Source: Pyxidicoccus xibeiensis | GTDB lineage: Bacteria > Myxococcota > Myxococcia > Myxococcales > Myxococcaceae | DNA length: 64,000 nt | Assembly (NCBI RefSeq): GCF_024198175.1 | Contig: NZ_JAJVKV010000004.1 | Location: 682,001-746,000 of the forward strand | Direction: 5' to 3' | Part shown: in pieces, positions 53,263-62,211 of the stretch | How the letters are laid out: every line of letters begins with the position of its first letter | How positions within the stretch are numbered: position 1 is the first letter of the stretch | The notes under the pieces: model-generated | Told to the model about the DNA's origin: nothing | What the model saw: the letters and a program-made list of their open reading frames with translations, nothing else | The model's database searches: none | Made by a program: the position numbers and the translations under genes

Positions 53263-53553
53263 GTAATCCTCCTAAGCGGAAAGATTAGGAAGCATGGTGG
53301 CATGGCGGTGACGGGGATTTCAAGGTTGCAGGATTATTTCACTCTATCGCCCGTTCTTAGAATTTAGGGGGGGTCAGGACAACCCAGGCATTCCGTGGGC
53401 TTATGAGACCCCAAGGGGGTCCGAATGGACCGTCACCTGACGTAGTGGGTTGCGCGAAGTGAAGGCGTTTTTTCGAAAATCCGTGTGGCCGATTCCACCT
53501 CCGCCGGGTCCGCGCGAGGGCTGGAGCTGGTGGCCGGGCATTAGGATGAAGCG
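53263..53553. other. 291-bp divergent intergenic region
   Basis: Lies between the M4 protease and the alpha/beta hydrolase. It is AT-richer than average at 53320-53370 and 53460-53490. A TTTTCGAAAA dyad sits near 53471. No gene is supported; it should contain both divergent promoters, but I cannot assign -35/-10 boxes with confidence. Confidence 0.4.
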
Positions 53554-54555
53554 GTGGAGTCCTGGAGACCGAGTCGCTCACATGTGGTGGACGTGCTCTT
53601 CGCGGGGCTGGCGCGCCGCGCCCGGCTGTTCGCGGAGGGCTGGGGAGACGAGCAGCTCCTCGATGAGGTGGCGGTGGGGACGGCCTTCTTCCCGGAGCCG
53701 GCCCGCATCCAGCCGGTGTGGAGTGCGCCCCGGACGCACCGGGGCATCCAGGTCCGCGATGGGACGTTCACCTCGCCACTCACGCGCCTCGCGCCCGCGG
53801 CGCTGACGGCGCACGTCCGCTGGCTGGGTGACGGCAGCTCGCGGCGGCGCTCGGCGTGTGTGGTGCTCGCCGCGTCCCGGGAGGAGGGCTTCGCCCTGCG
53901 CGAGCGCCTGTACTCGCCCCTTGCCCGCGAGGGCGTGGACCTGTTCCTGCTGGAGAATCCGTACTACGGCCTGCGCCGTCCGCTCGGCCAGCGGGGCGGG
54001 TCGCTGCGCACGGTGAGCGACCACGTGCTGATGAACCTGGGCATGGTGGAGGAGGCGCGCTCGCTGCTCGCATGGCTGCGCGGAGCGGGCTACGAGCGCC
54101 TGGGCGTCGCGGGGTACAGCATGGGCGGGTACATGGCGGCGCTGACGGCGGTGCTCGTCCCGGAGCCCCTCGGCGTGGCGGCGCTGGCCGCGGGCGCCTC
54201 CCCCGTGCCCGTCTTCACCCGGGGGCTGCTGTCCTGGTCCATCGCCTTCGCGGACCTGGACGGCGCCCGGCGGGACGCGGAGCAGGCCCGGCAGCGACTG
54301 GGGCGCATCTTCGACCTGGCGAACCTGACGCGCTTCCCGCCTCCGAGCCAGCCCGGCGCGGCCATCCTCCTGGCGTGCCGCCGGGACGGCTTCGTTCCGG
54401 CGGAGGAGACGCGCACGCTGCAGGCCCACTGGGGCCAGAGCGAGCTGCGGTGGGTGGACGCCGGGCACGTCTCCGCCGTCGTCACCGAGCGGGCCGCGCT
54501 GTGCGCGGCGGTGCGGGACTCGCTGGCGCGCGTGGCGCCTTCACGGGCCTCGTAG
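53554..54555 (+). CDS. Alpha/beta-hydrolase (ABHD18-like)
   Basis: 333 residues, GTG start with AGGA upstream. Alpha/beta-hydrolase core: nucleophile elbow GYSMGGYMAAL (Ser about 191), LLACRRDGFVPAEET for the acid residue and DAGHVSAV for the His. No signal peptide. The long N-terminal part with LENPYYGLRRPLGQRGG resembles the ABHD18 family of uncharacterised hydrolases. Transcribed alone, divergent from the M4 protease. Confidence 0.78.
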   Translation: MESWRPSRSHVVDVLFAGLARRARLFAEGWGDEQLLDEVAVGTAFFPEPARIQPVWSAPRTHRGIQVRDGTFTSPLTRLAPAALTAHVRWLGDGSSRRRSACVVLAASREEGFALRERLYSPLAREGVDLFLLENPYYGLRRPLGQRGGSLRTVSDHVLMNLGMVEEARSLLAWLRGAGYERLGVAGYSMGGYMAALTAVLVPEPLGVAALAAGASPVPVFTRGLLSWSIAFADLDGARRDAEQARQRLGRIFDLANLTRFPPPSQPGAAILLACRRDGFVPAEETRTLQAHWGQSELRWVDAGHVSAVVTERAALCAAVRDSLARVAPSRAS

Positions 54556-54663
54556 CAGCAGGACGCCGGGAGCGGAGCACGCGGACGGGCCCGGCAGGAT
54601 GACGCGGCCGCGCGGGACTGTCTCGCGGACGTGGCTCCCACGTGGTCCACGGAGCAGCGCGCT

Positions 54664-55668
54664 TCAGGGAGCAGCGCGCGGGGACGCCCCCGGCAGGATG
54701 ACCACCTTGCCCGAGGTCCTCCGCTCGGCCAGCGCGCGGTGCGCCTCCGCCAGCTCGCCCAGGGCGAACGTCTGCCCGACGACGACCTCCAGCTTCCCTC
54801 CCGCCACGAGCGCGAGCACGTCGCGAAGCACCTCGCCCTGAACGTCCGGTGGCAGCGCGGGCAGCGCGAAGCCGACCAGCGACTGGTTCTGGAAGAACAG
54901 CTGGGTGAGCTGCGCGTTGCTCACGGACGTACCGAACATGCTGTCGACGCCGAAGACGACCAGCCGCCCTCGCGGCGCCAGCGCCCGCAGCCCGCGTGCG
55001 AGGGCGTCTCCGCCCTCCCGCTCGAAGACCACGTCGGCGCCGCGCCCCTCCGTGGCCTCCCGGACGCGCTCGGGCCAGTCCTCGCGCGTGGAGTCGACGG
55101 TGACGTCCGCGCCCAGCCTCCGCGCCAGCGCGCGCTTCTCCTCCGTGCTGGCACCGGCGATGACCCGCGCCGCTCCGAGCTGCTTCGCGAGCTGCACCAT
55201 GAAGGTCCCCACGCCTCCCGCCGCCGCGGGGATGTACACCGACTCCCCCTTCCCCAGCCGCGCGGCGATGCGCAGCCCGGCCAGGGCCGTGGGCGCCTGG
55301 CTCAGCAGCGCCACCGCCTTCTCGAAGGGCAGCGCGTCGGGAATGGGCGTGACGAGCGCGGCCGGCGCGACGGCCAGCTCCGCGAAGGCCCCCTGCGCCG
55401 GCAGCATCGCCACGACGCGGGCCCCCGGCGAAAGCCCCGACACCCCGCCTCCGACCGCACGGATGACACCCGCGGCCTCATGGCCCGGGGTGAACGGCGG
55501 CGGGGGCGCTCCCGGGACGCGGCCCGCGCGCAGCAACAGCTCCGCGTAGTTCAGCCCGGCCGCGTGGACCTGGATGAGCACCTCGCCCTCGCGCGCAACG
55601 GGCGCCTCCAGCTCCTCGAGTCGCAGCTCCTCCGGGCCGCCGAAACGCAGCAATCGCATCGCCTTCAT
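54664..55668 (-). CDS. Quinone oxidoreductase-like medium-chain dehydrogenase (zinc-free)
   Basis: 334 residues from ATG at 55668. MDR fold with GroES-like N-terminus (HAAGLNYAELLLRAGRVPGAP, PGHEAAGVIRAVGG) and NADPH-binding AAAGGVGTFMVQLAKQLGA. No structural or catalytic zinc Cys cluster, hence the QOR (zeta-crystallin) type. Reduces quinones or enones with NADPH. Divergent from an AraC-family gene across 152 bp, the classic arrangement for a regulated reductase. Confidence 0.88.
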   Translation of the reverse strand: MKAMRLLRFGGPEELRLEELEAPVAREGEVLIQVHAAGLNYAELLLRAGRVPGAPPPPFTPGHEAAGVIRAVGGGVSGLSPGARVVAMLPAQGAFAELAVAPAALVTPIPDALPFEKAVALLSQAPTALAGLRIAARLGKGESVYIPAAAGGVGTFMVQLAKQLGAARVIAGASTEEKRALARRLGADVTVDSTREDWPERVREATEGRGADVVFEREGGDALARGLRALAPRGRLVVFGVDSMFGTSVSNAQLTQLFFQNQSLVGFALPALPPDVQGEVLRDVLALVAGGKLEVVVGQTFALGELAEAHRALAERRTSGKVVILPGASPRAAP

Positions 55669-55820
55669 GTCTGTCTCCAGGGTGCAGCCGCGCAGCGGGA
55701 GGAGCGGCTCGCGCTCCCGGTCCTCGTGGCGGCTTCGAGACGAAAGGTAGCTCCCTGAGTCCGGACGCGCACTGGCCGCACGTCCGCCTTTATGGTCCAT
55801 TCGTCCTGACGGAGGGTTCC

Positions 55821-56759
55821 ATGGACGTCCTCGCCGACACGCTGAACGGCGTTCACATGCGCAGCATGATCAACGGCCGGATGGAGGTGACCGCGCCCTG
55901 GGGCGTGCGCATCGATGCGCGCGACGTGTGCATGTTCTACGTGGTGTCCCGCGGCAGCTGCGTGCTGGAAATCGAGGGCACGCGCCACGTGCTCGCCACG
56001 GGAGACTTCGTCTTCATCCTCGGCGGGGTGTCCTACGTCCTCAAGGACGGCGCGACGACGCCCCCCGTCCCGCCCACCGAGTTCTACGCGAGCCTGGGCG
56101 GCCGCTGCGGAGGCGTCGTCCGCTACGGAGGCGGCGGTGCGCTCACGACGCTCATCTGCGGCCGCTTCATCTTCGACGGGAGCGCGCTGAGCCCGCTCGT
56201 CGCCAGCCTGCCGCCCTACCTCCACGTGAAGGGGGACGGCGGCATCGCCACGCGGTGGCTGGAGTCCACCATGCAGCTGGTGGCCTCGGAGCTGGAAGCC
56301 GAGCAGCCCGGCTACGAGACGGTGGCGAGCCGGCTGGGCGACGTGCTCCTCGTCCAGGCCCTGCGCAGGCACGTGGCCTCGCTTCCCCCCGAGAAGGGAG
56401 GCTGGCTCCGGGCGCTCTCCGACCCGGGGCTGAGCGCCGCGCTCCAGCGCCTGCACGAGCGCCCCGAAGCGCCCTGGACGGTGGAGGGCCTGGCCCGCGC
56501 CGCGGGCATGTCACGCTCGGTGTTCGCCGCGCGCTTCAAGGCCGTGGTGGGCGAGGGGCCGCTGACGTACCTGACGCGCTGGCGCATGCACAAGGCCACG
56601 CGGCTCATGTCCGCGGGGAAGCTGTCGGCCAGCGAGGTTGCCCAGGCGGTGGGCTACGAGACGGACAGCGCCTTCGTGAAGGCATTCAAACGCCACGTCG
56701 GAGAAACCCCCGGCGCCTATCGACGCCGGCTCAACGGACGTGCGTCCACGCCGGGCTGA
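55821..56759 (+). CDS. AraC-family regulator with cupin-type N-terminal domain
   Basis: 312 residues. The N-terminal cupin_6-like sensor (about 30-190) has RGSCVLEIEGTRHVLATGDFVFILGG. The C-terminal double HTH (about 215-305) runs WTVEGLARAAGMSRSVFAARFKAVVGEGPLTYLTRWRM ... SEVAQAVGYETDSAFVKAFKRHVGETPGAYRRR. Likely controls the divergent quinone oxidoreductase gene. Its last ~250 bp are overlapped antisense by the run-on TetR frame. Confidence 0.92.
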   Translation: MDVLADTLNGVHMRSMINGRMEVTAPWGVRIDARDVCMFYVVSRGSCVLEIEGTRHVLATGDFVFILGGVSYVLKDGATTPPVPPTEFYASLGGRCGGVVRYGGGGALTTLICGRFIFDGSALSPLVASLPPYLHVKGDGGIATRWLESTMQLVASELEAEQPGYETVASRLGDVLLVQALRRHVASLPPEKGGWLRALSDPGLSAALQRLHERPEAPWTVEGLARAAGMSRSVFAARFKAVVGEGPLTYLTRWRMHKATRLMSAGKLSASEVAQAVGYETDSAFVKAFKRHVGETPGAYRRRLNGRASTPG

Positions 56760-57755
56760 TTCATGACGCGGAAGAGGCCTGCGGCATCCGGGAGGCTCCG
56801 AGCGCTCCCGGAGCCATGGCATGCGGGAACGTGGCGAGTACCATGGCCTCCAGCGCGCTGCTTGCCACGTCGCCCGGCAGGGTTCCCCCGATTGTGGTGT
56901 CCTCATCCCGGCAGGGCCGTATCGAAGAACGCGACAAGGGCTGGCGTGCATCGAGCGCGCGAACCGCGGGCCATCGTGAGCTGCCGCCAGGGCCTCCCCT
57001 GCCGTCATGACTTCGAACCGCGCCGCTCCTGCCCCCGCGGGTGAAGCCCTCAACGCGCGCAACCCTGGGTCTTCCATTGCGGCCGCAGCGCCACTGCCGG
57101 GCGCCGCTTCCGGGGCCTTCTCGCCGTCTGGCCGCGGCATGCCTCCGGGCCCCTGGGGCGCCGACTTCTCCCTGGGGCCCAGCGCCCGCCAGAGCGCCGC
57201 CGCCGAGGCGAGCACGTCCTCCTCCGTCACCGCCCCCTCCCACCTCACCGCCACCCGCCCCAACTCCGCCAGCGCGCCCCACACCAGGCACGTCCTCGCC
57301 ATCGCGGACCCTGGCTCCAGCGCGCCATCACGCTCGGCCTGGCTGACGGCTTCCCGGATCAGGTCTCGCACCCGCCAGCCTCGCTCGTCTTCAGGCCCCT
57401 GCTCCGGATGGGCGTGCAGGAAGACGAAGCTGAAGACGCCGGGCATCCGCAACACGTAGTGGGCCAGCAGCCTCCAGAGGGCGAAGAAGCCCTCGCGGAA
57501 GCCCGCACCCTCGTCCGTGCTGGCCATCTGGAACTCGTAGCGCGCATACCGGCACAGCTCGTCCTCGGAGAAGTCCCGAATGGCCAGCGCACAGCCGCGC
57601 TTGCTGCCATAGCGCCGGTACAGCGAGCCCACCGACATGCGCATCACCCGCGCCAGCTCCGCGGCCGGGGTGTTCTCGTAGCCGCGCTGCGCCATCACCG
57701 CCGCCGCCTCCTCCATCCGCGTGGCCACGAACTGCTGGTACAGCTCCATTATCAT
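56511..57755 (-). CDS. TetR-family regulator with anomalous run-on C-terminus
   Basis: ATG at 57755 (MIMELYQQF; ATG at 57749 also possible). N-terminal HTH: AAAVMAQRGYENTPAAELARVMRMSVGSLYRRYGSKRG. A helical ligand domain runs to about residue 200 (DVLASAAALWRALG), normal length for TetR. The frame then continues without a stop through Pro/Ala/Arg-rich sequence of non-protein character and runs antisense into the AraC gene, ending at 56511. The true end is therefore probably near 57100 and was lost by a frameshift or stop loss, or is hidden by one. A 22-bp perfect palindrome 27 bp upstream is its likely operator. Confidence 0.7.
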   Translation of the reverse strand: MIMELYQQFVATRMEEAAAVMAQRGYENTPAAELARVMRMSVGSLYRRYGSKRGCALAIRDFSEDELCRYARYEFQMASTDEGAGFREGFFALWRLLAHYVLRMPGVFSFVFLHAHPEQGPEDERGWRVRDLIREAVSQAERDGALEPGSAMARTCLVWGALAELGRVAVRWEGAVTEEDVLASAAALWRALGPREKSAPQGPGGMPRPDGEKAPEAAPGSGAAAAMEDPGLRALRASPAGAGAARFEVMTAGEALAAAHDGPRFARSMHASPCRVLRYGPAGMRTPQSGEPCRATWQAARWRPWYSPRSRMPWLRERSEPPGCRRPLPRHESARRGRTSVEPASIGAGGFSDVAFECLHEGAVRLVAHRLGNLAGRQLPRGHEPRGLVHAPARQVRQRPLAHHGLEARGEHRA

Positions 57756-57781
57756 CTGCCCACCCCCGGACCGACCCGCCA

Positions 57782-57803
57782 GCGGAAGGAACGTTCCTTC
57801 CGC
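57782..57803. promoter_or_regulatory. 22-bp perfect palindrome, likely TetR autoregulatory operator
   Basis: The palindrome centre is AAC|GTT between 57792 and 57793; the inner 18-mer is GGAAGGAACGTTCCTTCC. It lies 27 bp upstream of the TetR start, with no divergent gene behind it. TetR dimers typically bind such sites and repress their own promoter. Confidence 0.7.
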
Positions 57804-58114
57804 GAGGACCTTCCTACCGGGTGGGGCTGACATGCCGACGGCGGGCGACCGGGCAGGTCCGCTGAGGCCCACGGCCCGCAGAGAGGCCGGAGGGTCCCTC
57901 GCGGGTTCAGGCGATGCGGGCTTCCTCCAGGTCTCGAGCCAGCCCTCCCGGGAGTCTGCTCATGGCATGTCTCGGACGGCCCGGGGGCGTGAGGCGCTGG
58001 CACGGCATGGCCGCAGGTGGGGGCTTCCCGCCCTGGGGCTTGGAAGGAACACTCATTCCATGGGACGCGCCTCTTCCACCCTGTCGGGCAGGAGTCATCC
58101 GCGTCTTGAATGAG
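57804..58114. other. 311-bp gap, no gene seen
   Basis: Between the TetR operator and the 3' end of the protease operon. All open frames are shadows with no start signal or domain. No terminator hairpin with a T-run is evident. Confidence 0.4.
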
Positions 58115-59230
58115 TCAGATGCCGAGCTCCTGAACCTTCCCCGCGTAGCGGGCCTTCAGGTCCGCGAGGATGGCGGACAGTTGCGTGCCCACGTTGACGT
58201 AGTTCAGCGTCTGTCCCTGAAACTTCACGCCCTTGACGTAGGTCGATCCCCGGTGGAGCCCGAGGACCTGCCAGAGGTCATTGAGCACGGGAGAGCCGGA
58301 GGAGCCATTCAGGGTATCGGTGAAGTACTGCAGCTCGGTCTGGCTGACCGCCGCGACGAGGTTGTTGCGGATGCCGAACTTCTTGTGATTGCCGTCCGGG
58401 TGCTGGATGACGTTGACGGCGATGGCCGCGTTGGGCTCGAGCTTCTCCAGCGGCCTCGGGGCCTGGGTCAGCGGCTTGCGCCCACCGTCGGCCACCCGGG
58501 CGAGCGCGTAGTCCAGCTTCACGTCCCAGGCGACCAGCTCGCTGGGCATGACTTCGTTGCCCGCCATGCCAGCTCCGTCGTAGTCGAACAGGACGCGCGT
58601 CTTCGTGGTCTGCAGGCGCAGGTCATCGTCGCTCGCCGCGCCCTCGCCGTCGTTCCGGGCATTGAAGACATGGTGGTTCGTCATCAACAGGCCGGGGGCG
58701 ATGAGCCACCCCGTCCCCAGGTAGACGACCGGATTGGCGCCGTTCATCCTCGCGGTGCCGTTCTCGTAGCGGGTCACGATGAGCTTCGCCACGGACTTCG
58801 CCGCGTCGAGCCCCTGGGAGAGGAAGCTGAGGGGGACCATGGCGTCCCGGAGGAGGACCTTCTCCTTCTCGACGAGGGCCGGTGCGGCGACCACGACGGG
58901 CTGCGCACCGGTCGACTTCTCCTCGAGTTCGGCGAGAGCCTCTCGAAGCGGGTCCGCAGCAGCGACCGACCCCACCAGCGACAGCACGTTCTGGAGCCAG
59001 AGCTTGATGGGAACGGTGCCGTCCCCCAGCCGCTCCACCGAATTGAGGTACTGCAGGTCGAGCCTGAGGGAGACCATCGGCGGGCTGCCAGCGCCGCCGG
59101 GCAGCATTCCCTTGAAGCCGGTGGGCAGCCCCCCCAGGGTGACATTGCGGACGTTGGTGTCGTAGCCCACCAGCTCCAGCACCAGGTCCGCGAGGGAGAT
59201 GATGCGACCCTGGTCGAAGTACGCGGCCAT
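58115..59230 (-). CDS. Trypsin-like serine protease with N-terminal effector-associated-like domain
   Basis: 371 residues from ATG at 59230, which overlaps the STAND gene stop by one base. The C-terminal ~220 residues are a chymotrypsin-fold protease with an intact triad: His187 (TNHHV), Asp240 (KLDYALARV) and Ser311 (NGSSGSP). No signal peptide, so it acts inside the cell. Residues 1-110 form a helical domain (LADLVLELVGYD..., LWLQNVLSLVG, PLREALAELEEK) of the size and pattern of effector-associated domains (EADs) that link effectors to STAND NTPases. Last gene of the operon; the probable executioner (inference). Confidence 0.82.
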   Translation of the reverse strand: MAAYFDQGRIISLADLVLELVGYDTNVRNVTLGGLPTGFKGMLPGGAGSPPMVSLRLDLQYLNSVERLGDGTVPIKLWLQNVLSLVGSVAAADPLREALAELEEKSTGAQPVVVAAPALVEKEKVLLRDAMVPLSFLSQGLDAAKSVAKLIVTRYENGTARMNGANPVVYLGTGWLIAPGLLMTNHHVFNARNDGEGAASDDDLRLQTTKTRVLFDYDGAGMAGNEVMPSELVAWDVKLDYALARVADGGRKPLTQAPRPLEKLEPNAAIAVNVIQHPDGNHKKFGIRNNLVAAVSQTELQYFTDTLNGSSGSPVLNDLWQVLGLHRGSTYVKGVKFQGQTLNYVNVGTQLSAILADLKARYAGKVQELGI

Positions 59231-62211
59231 CAGGAGAGCACCTCCGGAGCCGCATCCAGCTCCCACGATTCCCGGTAGGACTCGATTCCCGCCAGGTTGG
59301 CCTCACGCAGGCTCGCGTTCTCGGCGCGCAGGAGCGTGATTGCGGCCTCCACCTCGGCGGGCCCCGAGCCAGGGGCTCCGATACGGCCGACGATTTCCTG
59401 CGCGACCCGTCGGCTCAGCTCCGCGGACTGCCCACCCACCCGGACGTAGCGCGCGACCTCCAGCATCCAGGGCTCCCCCCTCTCACGAAGGACGAGCTCC
59501 ATCTCCCGCAGGGCGGGGCGCACGTCGATGCTTCCGCGCGACACCATGAACATCCAGTCATGGACGACGAGCGGCAACAGCCGTCCCAGGGTGGCCGGGT
59601 AGTCGGCGCCGAGCCGCGTGAGCGCCAGCCGTATCAGGGAGCGCTCCTTGTCCGCGTCCCGCTCCGACACCTTCGACAGCACTGCCGCGAGCGCCTCGCG
59701 CGCCTCACGGCCGTCCTTCGAGCCGACGTCCTCCAGCGCGACCAGCTCGGTGAGGGCCTGAACCCGGGTCAGGGGTGAGCGCATCGTCGTCGCGAGCTTC
59801 TCCAGCCGCCCCAGCGTGACGCCGGCATTCTCGAAGTCATCGAGCGACAGCATCGCCCGCGTCTGAATCCAGAGGAGCTCCGCGAGCCGCCCGAGATTGC
59901 CAACGGTCGGAAAGCCCTCCAACGCACGCGACAACAAGGCGGCGGCGTCTGTCTGACGGCCCATCGCCAGCAGGGCACGTGCCTCGATGGCGTAGAGGGG
60001 ACTCTCCGGCGTGCGCTCCTTGCGCGCGCCCAGGAGTTGCAGGACCTCCCGGGGCCCCTCATGCCGGAGTGCATTCAGCGCCTTCCGACCGACGAGCCGC
60101 TCCCAGTTGGCCAGGTCGGCGAGCTGGTAGGTCTGCGGCGGCAGCTCAATGCTCATGTACCGGGCAAGCAGCACGCGTTGCTCGACCGGAATCTCGTCCA
60201 ACGCCGAAGACAGGCGGCTCTCCACTCCCGGCAGCCAGCGTCCGGCGAGATTGCGTTCGACGTAGGCGGGGTCGATGCCCGTGCCCTGCATGAGGAAGTG
60301 ATAGAGTTCCTCGGCACGCTCCACCGGGTCGGGCAGGTCTCGCTTCCGGTAGTACTCCACCACGGCCTGGTGGATGGCCCTCACCTCCTCTGGCTTGTCG
60401 CGCGCGAGCAGCTCCAGCAGCGGGCGACGCACCTCCTCGCGGTAGCGCAGTGACGTGTCGTCCTCGAGGCTGACGAGCGAGTGCTCCCGTCCGAGCTGCT
60501 CGAACAGCGCCTCCGCCCTCGTGCCGTCGACACCGCGCAGGCCGCAGATGGGCGCGAGCACGTCCTGGATGAGGTCCGCCGTCACCCGGCGGAGCACCAT
60601 TCCCGGGTGCGCGAGGGCGCGGACGTCCTCGTCGTGGATGTGGTCGAGCACGCGGCGGTAGAGCTGCCCCCGGATGAGCTCGGGCGCGACGTCGAGGAAG
60701 AAGTACCTTCGCGTCCTCAACTGGCGGATGCCCTCCGCCCCCACCGCCTCGTCCTGGGCAACGCGGGCCGCCAGCCGCAGCGTGAGCGGATTGCCGCCCA
60801 CCTGTCGGAAGATGGCTCGCGCGACCTCGTCATCATCGACACGCAGATGGCGCAGCAGGGAGAGTGCGTCCCGCTCCTCCAAGTCACTCAGCTCGTGCTC
60901 TGCCGGCCGTCTGCCGCCGACGGAGAAGGCACGCGGCCGGGTCCGGCTCGCGATGACGACGCGGAGGGCCGGGAAGCCGGTCTGGACCGTCTCGAGCATT
61001 CCCCAGAGCCCGCGGAGCTCCTCGTTGGTCCGGTAGAGCACCTCCTCGAACGTGTCGAGGACGAGCAGCACGGGCACCTGGGATGCCTCCTGCTCCGCGC
61101 CGACCACCTTCGCGATGTCCCCGAGGAGCTGGCTGAAGCTGACGTTGAACCGGTACTCCGCTCGGGAGACCCCGGCCAGCCGCCACACTTCCTCCTCGGG
61201 GATGTTCGCCCGCTGGCGAAGCAATCCACGAGCATCCCGGTAGTTCTCGACCTCCTCGCGGAACTTCGTGAAGGCCCCCTCGAGCAGGCTGCGCCGGGCA
61301 TCGTTTTCTCCACGGCTGGCGCCCTCCGTGCCACCGAGCTGGGCCTCGAGCTGGGAGGCGGCGGCCACCAGCACCGTGAAGGGCTCCCGCACGTCCAGGG
61401 TGTCCGAGTCGAAGGCCAGGTAGGCGAAGGGAAACCACGCCGCCCTGGCCGACTCCAGGTGGTCCATCAGGAAGCGGCCAATCAGCGCCGTCTTGCCCGT
61501 GCCCCCGGGCCCCCAGATGACCAGGGGTGCCCGCGGTCCGTCCGCCAGGAACCTGCGGAGCCTCGCCCACATGGACGGGGAGCTGACGCCGACATGGTCG
61601 CGCAGCAGCTGCAGCTCGGTTTCGCGCCCGGTGAAGGACGCGTCGACGAGATGCTCGAACATGCCCAACGCGGCACGACGCACCCGCGCCGCTTCGAAGT
61701 GCTCACGCTCGGGCAGCGGCCCGAACCGCTCGATGCCCCAGTCATAGAGCTCCCGGAGGCACTCGAGCTGCGCATGGCTCAGCCGCTCGAGCTCGAGGGG
61801 CTCGCCGCCCACCCACCGCTCGAACAACACCTGCAGCGCCGTGTTCGTCCTGTCTGGATTCGAGGCCAGCGCCTGTCGCATCGCGTCCCGGCTGCCGAGC
61901 TGCGCCAGGGCCTCGCGACGGACCTCCGGCCGGAGGCTGCGCAGCCGCTGGTGCCGCCAGCCGACCGCCGGCACCGAGGCGTCGAAGAGGGCGGTGAAGG
62001 GGTCCTCACGGGTGGAGGGCTCACCATGGGGCTGCAGCCGCTTCGGGTCGAAGACATGCAGGACCGCGGCGGCGAGCTCGTATGCGCTTCGTCCCGACGG
62101 AGGGCCCCTGGCTGCCTGGGAGGGCCCACGCCGCTGGGCGAAACGCCGCTCCAGCTCCGCGAGGACGTCATCGGTCCCCGGTTCGTCAGGACTGTCGTTG
62201 CTCGTGCTCAT
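59230..62211 (-). CDS. STAND-family NTPase sensor/scaffold
   Basis: 993 residues. A helical N-terminal region (1-190) precedes the NTPase: Walker A WGPGGTGKTAL at 233-243, Walker B VLLVLDTFEEV at 381-391, sensor VVIASRTRPR at 418-427 and the STAND-specific GGNPLTLRLAARV at 472-484. These are the marks of AP-ATPase/NACHT-like switches. The C-terminal half (about 640-993) is all helical, TPR-like in feel (AIEARALLAMGRQTDAAALLSRALEGFP), and would sense the trigger. Start overlaps the upstream P-loop gene (ATGA). Probably oligomerises on stimulus and activates the coupled protease (inference from the family). Confidence 0.85.
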   Translation of the reverse strand: MSTSNDSPDEPGTDDVLAELERRFAQRRGPSQAARGPPSGRSAYELAAAVLHVFDPKRLQPHGEPSTREDPFTALFDASVPAVGWRHQRLRSLRPEVRREALAQLGSRDAMRQALASNPDRTNTALQVLFERWVGGEPLELERLSHAQLECLRELYDWGIERFGPLPEREHFEAARVRRAALGMFEHLVDASFTGRETELQLLRDHVGVSSPSMWARLRRFLADGPRAPLVIWGPGGTGKTALIGRFLMDHLESARAAWFPFAYLAFDSDTLDVREPFTVLVAAASQLEAQLGGTEGASRGENDARRSLLEGAFTKFREEVENYRDARGLLRQRANIPEEEVWRLAGVSRAEYRFNVSFSQLLGDIAKVVGAEQEASQVPVLLVLDTFEEVLYRTNEELRGLWGMLETVQTGFPALRVVIASRTRPRAFSVGGRRPAEHELSDLEERDALSLLRHLRVDDDEVARAIFRQVGGNPLTLRLAARVAQDEAVGAEGIRQLRTRRYFFLDVAPELIRGQLYRRVLDHIHDEDVRALAHPGMVLRRVTADLIQDVLAPICGLRGVDGTRAEALFEQLGREHSLVSLEDDTSLRYREEVRRPLLELLARDKPEEVRAIHQAVVEYYRKRDLPDPVERAEELYHFLMQGTGIDPAYVERNLAGRWLPGVESRLSSALDEIPVEQRVLLARYMSIELPPQTYQLADLANWERLVGRKALNALRHEGPREVLQLLGARKERTPESPLYAIEARALLAMGRQTDAAALLSRALEGFPTVGNLGRLAELLWIQTRAMLSLDDFENAGVTLGRLEKLATTMRSPLTRVQALTELVALEDVGSKDGREAREALAAVLSKVSERDADKERSLIRLALTRLGADYPATLGRLLPLVVHDWMFMVSRGSIDVRPALREMELVLRERGEPWMLEVARYVRVGGQSAELSRRVAQEIVGRIGAPGSGPAEVEAAITLLRAENASLREANLAGIESYRESWELDAAPEVLS

